15,750 nt of DNA from CAZYWA01 sp964650975 [NCBI: uncultured bacterium] (lineage in GTDB: Bacteria > JADJOY01): assembly GCA_964650975.1 (NCBI GenBank), contig CAZYWA010000151.1, positions 1 through 15,750 on the forward strand. Direction: 5' to 3'. Position numbers and translations under genes: made by a program. Below, piece after piece: positions 5,308-12,055 of this stretch. Position 1 is the first letter of the stretch. The number at the start of each line of letters is the position of its first letter. The notes under the pieces are model-generated. The model saw only the letters and a program-made list of their open reading frames with translations, did not search any database and was not told the DNA's origin.

Positions 5308-7827
5308 TCAGCCCAACAGCGCCTGACCCGACAGAAACTCGGGAGTCACCATGGCGTCGAAGTTCGACTTGTTCTGGGCGCGCAGCCACGCCTGCTCGGC
5401 GGTGAGCTTGCCGCTCTCGACCAGCCGGCCGAGCGCCGCATCGACCGTCAGGTGACCCACCTTCTCCCCGATCTGCATTTGACCGACCAGCTGGAACGTC
5501 TTCGATTCGCGAATCAAGTTCCTGACACTCAGCGTTCCCATGAGGATCTCGAAACAGGCGACCCGCTGGCCGCTCGTTCCCGGCAGCAGCGCCTGGCAAA
5601 TCACCGCGCGCAGAGTCTCCGAGAGCATGGTGCGGATCTGCGACTGCTCGCCCGGGGGAAACGACTCGATGATGCGGTCCACCGTCTTGGGCGCGGACGT
5701 GGTGTTCATGGTGGCGATCACCAGGTGACCGGTCTCGGAGGCCTCGATCGCCAGCCTCACCGTTTCCGTGTCCCGCATGTCGCCCACCACGATCACGTCC
5801 GGGTCTTCACGCAGCGCGCCACGCAGCGCCGCCGCGAAGGAGCGGGTGTGCAGCTCGGTCTGGCGCTGGTTCACCAGGCAGCCGCGAGGCGGGTGCACGA
5901 ACTCGATCGGGTCCTCGAGAATCAGGATGTGGCTCCGGCGCCGCTCGTTGATCAGATCGACGAGCACCGCCAGCGTGGTCGACTTTCCCGAGCCGGACGG
6001 CCCTGCCACCACCACCAGCCCCTGATTGAAGTTCACGATGTCCGCCAGGTGCGACGGCAGGCCGATGTCCGCGAGGGTCGGTACCGTCTTGGGGATGAGC
6101 CGGAACGACGCGGCGAGCCCCTTGCGCTCGACGTACACGTTGCAGCGATAGCGGCCGGCACCGGCGATCGAGTGGCAGAAATCGAGCTGACGTTCGCGGT
6201 CGAGCTTCTCGTGCTGCGGTTGATTCAGAATCGGCAAGATCAGCTCGCGAGTCCCGTCGGGCGTGCACGGCTCGTCGGCGAGCGGCTGCAACTGTCCGGC
6301 GACCCGCATCGTCGGTGGTGCATCCACCACCACGTGCACGTCCGACGCGTCCGCTTCGCGGGCCTGCACCAGGAGCTTCTCGAGCGGGCTCAGGGTCTCC
6401 GTGCCCCTGGGCTTCCAGCTGGCGAGCAACGATTCGCGCAACCGCGCCGCGCCCCCCGACTTGCCCGCCCGGATCTCCGCCAGGTGGCCAGCGGCCCGGG
6501 CTCGAACCTCGTCGGAGCTGTCCTGCTCGATCACCTTCTCGTACACGCCGTGGACGCGCGGATCCTCGAACGCGCGCAACGCGTCGAGCACCGCGACCCG
6601 CACCTCGGGCTTCGGGTTGGCGAGCTGCTGGACGATCGACACCAGGGTGCCGGGATCGCGCAGCATGGCGAGCGCCTCGACGCACGCGAGCCCGCTCTCC
6701 GGATCCCCCAGCCCCTCGACGAGCGCGGGGATCGCGGCCTTGTCGCCGATCCGGGCCAGACCTTCGGCGGCCAGCATCCGGATCATCCAGTCGCGGTCCT
6801 TGAGCCGCTCGACCAGTCCCATCACCACGTCGGGCCCGGTGAGGATCGAGCCGAGCGTCACGGCCATGGCGCGGACGTCGTCGTCCTCGTCGGCCATCAG
6901 CCGCACGGTCCCTTCGCGCAGCTTGGGGGCATGCGCGCGCAGCGAATCGAGCGTGCGATCGCGCATCCAGCCCGTCAGGTTCTTGCACACCACCAGCAGC
7001 GCGCGCAGATACTTGGCGGCGTCGGGCCGCTTCATCAGGATCGACAACACCCCGTTCCGCACCACCTCGGTGCCGTCGGTGAGCAGCGCGACCAGGTGCT
7101 CGTCGGCGTCCGCGGTGCCCTCCAGGCGGTCGAGCGCCACGCCGAGCAGCTTGAGCGCCGATTGCTGCACCACCGGCGACGTGTCCCCGACGTGCTGCAG
7201 GCACACGCGGATCGCCTCGGCTGGATCGAGCTCGAGCATGATCTCGAGCACCTTGAGGCGGATGCGCTCGTCGCCGTCGTCGGCCATCGCCGCGACGGTG
7301 CGTTGCAGCCGCGTGTCGGCCAGCAGCTCCCTCGACTCCGCGATGCGGAAGAGCGCCAGGCTTCGGATCTGGGGACGCTCGTGCGACAGGAACCGCACGA
7401 ACACCGGGCCGACTCGCGATGCGGGAAGCGGTGCCAGCGCCGCCATGGCGCGCACGGCGGTCGTGGGATTGCTCTCCGTGACAGCCTTCTCGAGCTGCGC
7501 GATCGCGACCTCGGGCTTGGCCCGCGCCAGTCCGTGGAAGATCAGGGACTGGAACTTGACGTCGAGCTTCTCGGCGGCGCGAAACACAGCCTCGGCGGTC
7601 TTCGCATCCAGCCGCTCGCGCGCGAGACGCTCGGCGAGCCCGCGCACTGGCGCGTCGGAATGGCTGAGCAGCGCGATCCAATCGTCCGTCTTGAGGTCGA
7701 CTCGCGCACGATGGAGATCCTGGAGCAGCTGATCGCGGGTGGCGTCGTCCTTCCAGTCCTTCGTGACCACCCGCTTGAGCGGGTCGCCGCGCACGATCTT
7801 GGTGGTACCGGTTCCGAAGAGTGCCAT
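5308..7827 (-). CDS. HEAT-repeat/PilT-like ATPase fusion with altered catalytic boxes
   Basis: This 839-residue protein is more than twice the length of PilT. Residues about 45-455 are helical repeats of the HEAT type (for example DDDVRAMAVTLGSIL at 315-329 and KPEVRVAVLDALRAF at 406-420). A PilT/GspE-like module then starts at about 480: the PAS-like part has ASDVHVVVDAPP at 494-505, Walker A is GPSGSGKST at 609-617, the Asp box is LEDPIEFVHP at 637-646, and a C-terminal SVRNLIRESK matches the PilT-type AIRNLIRE signature. Two key positions differ: the Walker B region reads VGDMRD with Asp683 for the usual Glu, and the His box reads TMNTTSA with Asn708 for His. It may be a regulatory or scaffolding partner of PilT, comparable in idea to PilU; this is inference. 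The ATG at 7827 starts MALFGTG; a weak GAGCGG lies upstream. It is the first gene of the operon. Confidence 0.9.
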   Translation of the reverse strand: MALFGTGTTKIVRGDPLKRVVTKDWKDDATRDQLLQDLHRARVDLKTDDWIALLSHSDAPVRGLAERLARERLDAKTAEAVFRAAEKLDVKFQSLIFHGLARAKPEVAIAQLEKAVTESNPTTAVRAMAALAPLPASRVGPVFVRFLSHERPQIRSLALFRIAESRELLADTRLQRTVAAMADDGDERIRLKVLEIMLELDPAEAIRVCLQHVGDTSPVVQQSALKLLGVALDRLEGTADADEHLVALLTDGTEVVRNGVLSILMKRPDAAKYLRALLVVCKNLTGWMRDRTLDSLRAHAPKLREGTVRLMADEDDDVRAMAVTLGSILTGPDVVMGLVERLKDRDWMIRMLAAEGLARIGDKAAIPALVEGLGDPESGLACVEALAMLRDPGTLVSIVQQLANPKPEVRVAVLDALRAFEDPRVHGVYEKVIEQDSSDEVRARAAGHLAEIRAGKSGGAARLRESLLASWKPRGTETLSPLEKLLVQAREADASDVHVVVDAPPTMRVAGQLQPLADEPCTPDGTRELILPILNQPQHEKLDRERQLDFCHSIAGAGRYRCNVYVERKGLAASFRLIPKTVPTLADIGLPSHLADIVNFNQGLVVVAGPSGSGKSTTLAVLVDLINERRRSHILILEDPIEFVHPPRGCLVNQRQTELHTRSFAAALRGALREDPDVIVVGDMRDTETVRLAIEASETGHLVIATMNTTSAPKTVDRIIESFPPGEQSQIRTMLSETLRAVICQALLPGTSGQRVACFEILMGTLSVRNLIRESKTFQLVGQMQIGEKVGHLTVDAALGRLVESGKLTAEQAWLRAQNKSNFDAMVTPEFLSGQALLG

Positions 7828-7994
7828 CTTTCCGCTCGGTTTCGCCCGAATCCCCCAGGACCGACGGGCGCACGTCGCGCCTATCGCCTCGCGGGAATCT
7901 ACCACAGCGATTCGCACGTCTCGTCGGCCGCTGATCGACCTCGCGATCCTGTTACGCTGGAGGTTGGAGCATCGGAGCGGAAGCCAAAGAATCC
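7828..7994. promoter_or_regulatory. Divergent intergenic region, pilus operon versus phosphoesterase
   Basis: These 167 bp separate the divergent starts of the HEAT-PilT gene and the metallophosphoesterase gene, so both promoters should lie here. Weak -10-like hexamers can be picked (TACGCT at 7953-7958 on plus, TAGATT on minus), but neither has a convincing -35 partner. No inverted repeat suggesting an operator was noticed. Confidence 0.3.
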
Positions 7995-8705
7995 ATGTCG
8001 TCGATCGCCGTCATCTCGGATCTACACCTCGGAAGACGGGGCGGAGCGGATGCGTTCCGTCACGACGACGGGGAGTTCCTCAAGTTTCTCGACTTCCTGG
8101 AGCAGAGCTTCTCGTCGGTGGTGCTGCTCGGCGACATCTGGGAGACGCTGCGCTGCAAGCGCCCGCTCATGCACGGCCTCGAGCTGGCGCGGGTCCGCGC
8201 TGCCCATCCGGAGATCGCGGCCCGCTTCCGCCGGCCCGCCTACCGGTATCTGCACGGCAACCACGACATCATCGCTGCGACCGCGGACCCGGCGCCGACG
8301 GACTGGTCCACCACCGTCGCGGGCTCGCGTCTCTACTTCACCCACGGACACCACTACGACTGGCTCTGGCAGCAGGCCAAGTGGCTGGGCGAGCTCGGCT
8401 CGTGGACCGGCGGCTGGCTGCTGCGCATGCGGCTCAAGCCGCTCTTCCGGACCTTCGACCAGATCGACCAGCGGGTGCGCGGCGCGCGACCCGAGCCCGA
8501 GCACTGCGCGTTCCAGCGCTGGGCGGTCGAGCTGGCGAGGAAGCGCGAGGCCGACGTGGTGGTGACCGGTCACACCCACCTCGGTGTGCGCGCCGAGCAC
8601 GGGGACCGGCTGTTCCTGAACAGCGGCTCGTGCTCGCAGGGAAAGTTCTCGTTCCTGTCGATCGACCCCACGCGCGGCGACTACTCGCTCCACACCACCT
8701 GGTAG
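7995..8705 (+). CDS. Calcineurin-like metallophosphoesterase, LpxH-like
   Basis: This 236-residue protein carries the complete two-metal phosphoesterase motif set: DLH (Asp9, His11), GDIWE (Asp47 at 46-50), GNHD at 88-91, HGHHYD at 117-122 and GHTH at 192-195. The order and size fit the UDP-2,3-diacylglucosamine pyrophosphohydrolase (LpxH) group, which acts on lipid A precursors at the inner membrane. Many relatives act on other phosphoesters, so no gene symbol is given. The usual membrane-associating insert would be the Trp/Leu/Arg-rich stretch at 123-152. The start is the ATG at 7995, with a GGAGCGG about 13 nt upstream, rather far for a good ribosome site. Its stop lies only 4 bp from the stop of the convergent sulfatase-like gene. 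Confidence 0.88.
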   Translation: MSSIAVISDLHLGRRGGADAFRHDDGEFLKFLDFLEQSFSSVVLLGDIWETLRCKRPLMHGLELARVRAAHPEIAARFRRPAYRYLHGNHDIIAATADPAPTDWSTTVAGSRLYFTHGHHYDWLWQQAKWLGELGSWTGGWLLRMRLKPLFRTFDQIDQRVRGARPEPEHCAFQRWAVELARKREADVVVTGHTHLGVRAEHGDRLFLNSGSCSQGKFSFLSIDPTRGDYSLHTTW

Positions 8706-8709
8706 CCGC

Positions 8710-10095
8710 TCATTCCACGTACCCCAGTGCTTCGAGGCGCTGGCGGGCTTCGTCGCTCAGGCCCTGCTGATGCTTGGGGTCGACGCTCGATTCGGTCTTG
8801 GCGCCGACCTCGCGCTGGAACCCGTCGAAGGCCTGACGCAGCTGGGCGAACGTTTCGGGCTCCTCGGCTTGCACGTCGCGCTTCTCGCCGGGATCGGCGC
8901 GCAGGTCGAAGAGCGAGAAGCCGCGGTGCAGCATCGCCGGAAACGGCAGGTCCGCGGGGAAGTCGATCCACACCAGCTTGTGGGTGAGCGTGCGCACCGC
9001 GACACAGTGATTTCCCTGGCTGATCGCGATGGGCGGGACCTGCGCGGCGCGCGCGAACACGTCGAGCCCCTGGAACTCCGCGGGAATCGCGAGGCCGGCG
9101 CGCGCCATCAGCGTGGGTGCCACATCGACGTTGCGCGCCTGGATGGCGGGCGCCGGCCCCCACGCCTTGGCGCCGTCGTAGAGCACCAGGAAGCCGCGCG
9201 CGACCTCGTCGAACGGATTCCAGCCGTGGCTCGCCGAGTAGCGATCGAGCAGCTCGAGCCCGTGATCGGCGCTCACCGCGATCAGCGTGCGATCGAGGGC
9301 GTTCTGGGCGCGCAGCTTCTCGACCACGGCACCCAGCGCCTGATCGCCCGCCAGGATCGCGCCGTCGTACTTGGCGATGAGGTTGGTGCGCTTCTGCGCG
9401 CTGATGCTCGCCACCTTCTCGGGCGGCGGCAGCTCGACGCACGAGAAGAGCCGCTTGGCGGGCTCCTTCTCGGTGAGCCACGGCGACGGCTCGAGCCACG
9501 GCGGATGGGGATCGAGAAAGTGGATGTAGACGAAGCGAGCCCGCCGTCCCGGCGGCAGCGGACGATCGAGGTACGCGAGCACCCGGTCGCGCACCGTGGC
9601 CGCGCGCACGAATTCCTTGCCGGCGCTCGAGAAGTCCTCGTACTCGTCGAAGCCGCGCCCGTAGCCGAGCTCCGCGGCGAGATGCGGCGTCGCGACGAAG
9701 CCGGCGGTCGCGTAGCCCTGCTTGCGGAAGGCTTCTGCGATGGTCAGCAGATTGGGAGGAAGGTGCTCGTTTTTCTCGAGAACCCGGTGAGTCCGGTACT
9801 CGAGCGAGGTGAGCAGCGAGGTCAGCGAGGTCTTGGTCGAGAGCCCCGCGGGGACCACGTCGCGCAGCGCCGTGCCGTGCTGCGCCAGCCAGTCGATGGT
9901 CGGGCTGGTGTTCCGCTCGTAACCGAAGAGCGAGAGGTGATCCTGGCGGAGCGCGTCGAACGTGACCAGCACCACGTCGCGCGGCGCCGCGGCGGGAGCT
10001 TCCGCGGCACTGGCTCCCGACGCGCGGAGCGCCATCGCCGCCAGCAACGCCAGCGCGACAGTCCTGCAGGGACGATTCGTGTGCAAGGAAAGCAT
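8710..10095 (-). CDS. Exported sulfatase-superfamily hydrolase without formylglycine motif
   Basis: This 461-residue protein belongs to the alkaline phosphatase/sulfatase superfamily (COG3119-like). It starts with a Sec signal peptide (hydrophobic 12-24, probable cut after ASA near residue 30), so it acts outside the cytoplasm. Metal-site motifs are FDALRQDHL (Asp47), LDPHPPW (His197) and SADHG (Asp277, His278). The C-terminal LFDLRADPGEKRDV and closing LEALGYV are typical of sulfatases. The usual C/S-x-P-x-R activation motif is missing. By eye the segment GLSTKTSLTSLLTS (84-97) puts Thr87 in the nucleophile position and Leu91 in place of Arg, as in phosphoryl or phosphonate ester members. 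The true substrate is therefore uncertain. The ATG at 10095 is chosen for the signal peptide; an in-frame ATG at 10131 would add 12 residues. Confidence 0.85.
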   Translation of the reverse strand: MLSLHTNRPCRTVALALLAAMALRASGASAAEAPAAAPRDVVLVTFDALRQDHLSLFGYERNTSPTIDWLAQHGTALRDVVPAGLSTKTSLTSLLTSLEYRTHRVLEKNEHLPPNLLTIAEAFRKQGYATAGFVATPHLAAELGYGRGFDEYEDFSSAGKEFVRAATVRDRVLAYLDRPLPPGRRARFVYIHFLDPHPPWLEPSPWLTEKEPAKRLFSCVELPPPEKVASISAQKRTNLIAKYDGAILAGDQALGAVVEKLRAQNALDRTLIAVSADHGLELLDRYSASHGWNPFDEVARGFLVLYDGAKAWGPAPAIQARNVDVAPTLMARAGLAIPAEFQGLDVFARAAQVPPIAISQGNHCVAVRTLTHKLVWIDFPADLPFPAMLHRGFSLFDLRADPGEKRDVQAEEPETFAQLRQAFDGFQREVGAKTESSVDPKHQQGLSDEARQRLEALGYVE

Positions 10096-10183
10096 TTCGG
10101 AGAGTCCGCGCGCGAGTCGCGGCGATAACATGACCCGCGATCCAGTTGCAGCCAACCCATCGAGGTCACCCATCGAGGCCACC
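10096..10183. promoter_or_regulatory. Short divergent promoter region between the two sulfatase-type genes
   Basis: Only 88 bp separate the divergent starts, so the two promoters must overlap or sit back to back, which often goes with shared control. No clear -35/-10 pair was identified. GAGG at 10175-10178 gives the alkyl sulfatase its ribosome site, 5 nt before the ATG. Confidence 0.35.
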
Positions 10184-11956
10184 ATGCCGACGATCGTTCG
10201 CCGCCGCTTCACACCTCGCGTCTCGGTGCTGCTGCTCGCGGTGCAAGGCCTGGCGCTCGTGAGCGCCTGCCGCGGCGCGCCCGAGGCCGCGACGGCAAAG
10301 CGCGCGGCGGCGCCGCCGCCAGAGCTGGCTCAGGTGTGCCGGGACGGTGTCGGCGAGCCGCGCATCGAGAAGGTGACGCCGCGAGTCTTCGTGGCACTCG
10401 GCTACGACCTCGCGAACACCATCCTGGTGCACACCGAGGACGGCAACGTGGTGGTCGACACGTCGATGTCGCCCGACCGCGCGCGTCCGGTGCGGGACGC
10501 GCTGCTGGCGCAGGCGCCAGGGCCGATCCGCGCCATCGTCTACACCCACAGCCACATCGATCACGTGGGTGGCGCATCGGTGTGGATGGAAAGCGGCACC
10601 GACGTGTGGGCGACGCAGGCGTTCGCACAGCACCTGGTCGAGCAGTACGGCGTGTTCCAGGCGGCGCAGCGCACCCGCGGCTGGCGCCAGTTCGGCCGCC
10701 ACGTGAGCGACGACGAGCTGCCCTGCTCGTCGCTGGGGCGGCGTCCCGATCTCGAGGCGGCGCTCCAGTCGGGCCTGCGCATGCCCACCAAGACCTTCAG
10801 CGGCCAGACCCGCTTCGAGGTGGGCGGCGTCGCGTTCGAGCTGGTCGAAGCGCACGGCGAGACCGACGATCAGCTCTTCGTGTGGCTGCCCGGCGAGCGC
10901 ACGCTGCTCTCCGGCGACAACGTGTATCGCGCCTTTCCCAACCTCTACACGATCCGCGGCACGCGACCGCGTCCGGTCGACGACTGGATCGCGAGCCTCG
11001 ATGCCATGCGGCGCCGCGAGCCCGAGCACCTCGTTCCCTCGCACACACCGCCGATCCACGGAAAGGAGCAGGTCGCGGAGGTGCTCACCACTTATCGCGA
11101 CGGCATCCAGTGGGTGCGCGACGCGGTGGTGCGCGGCGCCAACCGCGGCGAGCCGATCGACGCCCTCGCCAGCTCCATCCAGCTCCCGGAGCATCTGCGC
11201 GCCAGCCCGTTCCTGGCCGAGACCTACGGCCAGATCGACTGGTCGGCGCGCGCCATCTACGGCAACGACCTGGGCTGGTTCGACGGCTCGCCGGAGGATC
11301 TCTATCCAGTGGCGCCGGACGACGTCGCGCGGCGCGAGGTGCTGATGATGGGCGGCGCCGAACCGGTGCTCGCCGCGGCCAACCAGGCGCTCGACCAGCA
11401 CGATTGGCGGTGGGCCGTGCATCTGCTCGCCAAGCTCCGCGCCAGCGGCCGTGCGCGCGGCGAAACCAGGCTGGCCACCGACCAGGCCTTCGCGCGCGCG
11501 TTGCGGGCTCAGGCGGAGGCCGTGACCAACACCAACGGGCGCGCCTATCTGCTCGAGAGCGCCTACGAGGTCGAGCACGGCGCCAGCCCGGCCGCACTCT
11601 CCCATCCCGACGACGCGGCGCTGGCGCCGATCCCGCTCGACCTCTTCTTCCGCGCGATGGCGACCCGTCTCGACGCGGAGGGCGCGATCGATCTGCTGCA
11701 GTCGGTGCGCTGGTCGTTCTCCGACACCGGCGAGCGCTTCGTGGTGACGATCCGCCACGGCGTCGCCGAAGTGGTGTCGGGCGACCCGCTGCCCGGCACT
11801 CCACCGCCCGCCGCGACGCTCACCACCGATTCGCTGACCTGGAAGAAGCTCGCGCTCAAGCTCGAGAACCCCGCGGGTGCGCTCGCCGCGGGCAAGCTCA
11901 AGGTCGATGGCAGCTGGCTCGACTTCCTCGGCTTCGTCCGAAGATTTCAGGCGTGA
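10184..11956 (+). CDS. Lipoprotein alkyl sulfatase, metallo-beta-lactamase fold (BDS1/SdsA-like)
   Basis: This 590-residue protein has three parts. Residues 1-29 form a lipoprotein signal with lipobox V-S-A-C (Cys29). The metallo-beta-lactamase domain (about 60-310) carries the dinuclear zinc motif THSHIDH at 121-127, followed by HGETDDQ at 224-230, GDNVYRAFPNLYTIRG at 244-259 and the distal His287. A helical alkyl-sulfatase dimerisation region covers about 365-480 (GWFDGSPEDLYP and LMMGGAEPVLAAANQALD). The last 110 residues look like the SCP2-like sterol-carrier fold that completes SdsA/BDS1 enzymes. These enzymes hydrolyse alkyl sulfates such as SDS to alcohol and sulfate. The ATG at 10184 is chosen for the signal peptide and GAGG 5 nt upstream. 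It is divergent from the sulfatase-like gene, and repeat copy 3 starts 7 bp after its stop. The exact substrate is not known. Confidence 0.92.
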   Translation: MPTIVRRRFTPRVSVLLLAVQGLALVSACRGAPEAATAKRAAAPPPELAQVCRDGVGEPRIEKVTPRVFVALGYDLANTILVHTEDGNVVVDTSMSPDRARPVRDALLAQAPGPIRAIVYTHSHIDHVGGASVWMESGTDVWATQAFAQHLVEQYGVFQAAQRTRGWRQFGRHVSDDELPCSSLGRRPDLEAALQSGLRMPTKTFSGQTRFEVGGVAFELVEAHGETDDQLFVWLPGERTLLSGDNVYRAFPNLYTIRGTRPRPVDDWIASLDAMRRREPEHLVPSHTPPIHGKEQVAEVLTTYRDGIQWVRDAVVRGANRGEPIDALASSIQLPEHLRASPFLAETYGQIDWSARAIYGNDLGWFDGSPEDLYPVAPDDVARREVLMMGGAEPVLAAANQALDQHDWRWAVHLLAKLRASGRARGETRLATDQAFARALRAQAEAVTNTNGRAYLLESAYEVEHGASPAALSHPDDAALAPIPLDLFFRAMATRLDAEGAIDLLQSVRWSFSDTGERFVVTIRHGVAEVVSGDPLPGTPPPAATLTTDSLTWKKLALKLENPAGALAAGKLKVDGSWLDFLGFVRRFQA

Positions 11957-11963
11957 CGAGCCC

Positions 11964-12040
11964 GGAGGGACGCGGTCTCTCGCGTCCGCAGCGGCCGGGT
12001 CGAGAGGTCACGCCGCGGCTGCGAGGGACCGCAGCCCTCC
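11964..12040. repeat. Dispersed palindromic repeat, copy 3 (complete)
   Basis: This copy is again exactly 77 bp: a left arm at 11964-11989 and a right arm at 12015-12040. The right arm is identical to those of copies 1 and 2; the left arm differs by a few bases. The inner loop (11990-12014) is unrelated to that of copies 1 and 2, and the conserved tail is absent. It fills most of the 99-bp gap between the convergent stops of the alkyl sulfatase and HEAT-repeat genes, where a hairpin of this strength could end transcription from both sides. Conservation of arms but not of loop suggests selection on, or maintenance of, the stem. Confidence 0.9.
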
Positions 12041-12055
12041 ATCCGAACGCGGCCG

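Noticed and set aside
5284-8565. Very long plus-strand open frame (over 1000 codons) opposite the pilus operon
   Set aside because: It is antisense to two genes with clear motifs and comes from high-GC codon bias. Its translation is rich in Arg/His/Asp with no domain.
8706-8709. Possible terminator between the convergent phosphoesterase and sulfatase-like genes
   Set aside because: Only 4 bp separate the stops and no hairpin followed by a T-run was seen there; transcripts probably overlap.
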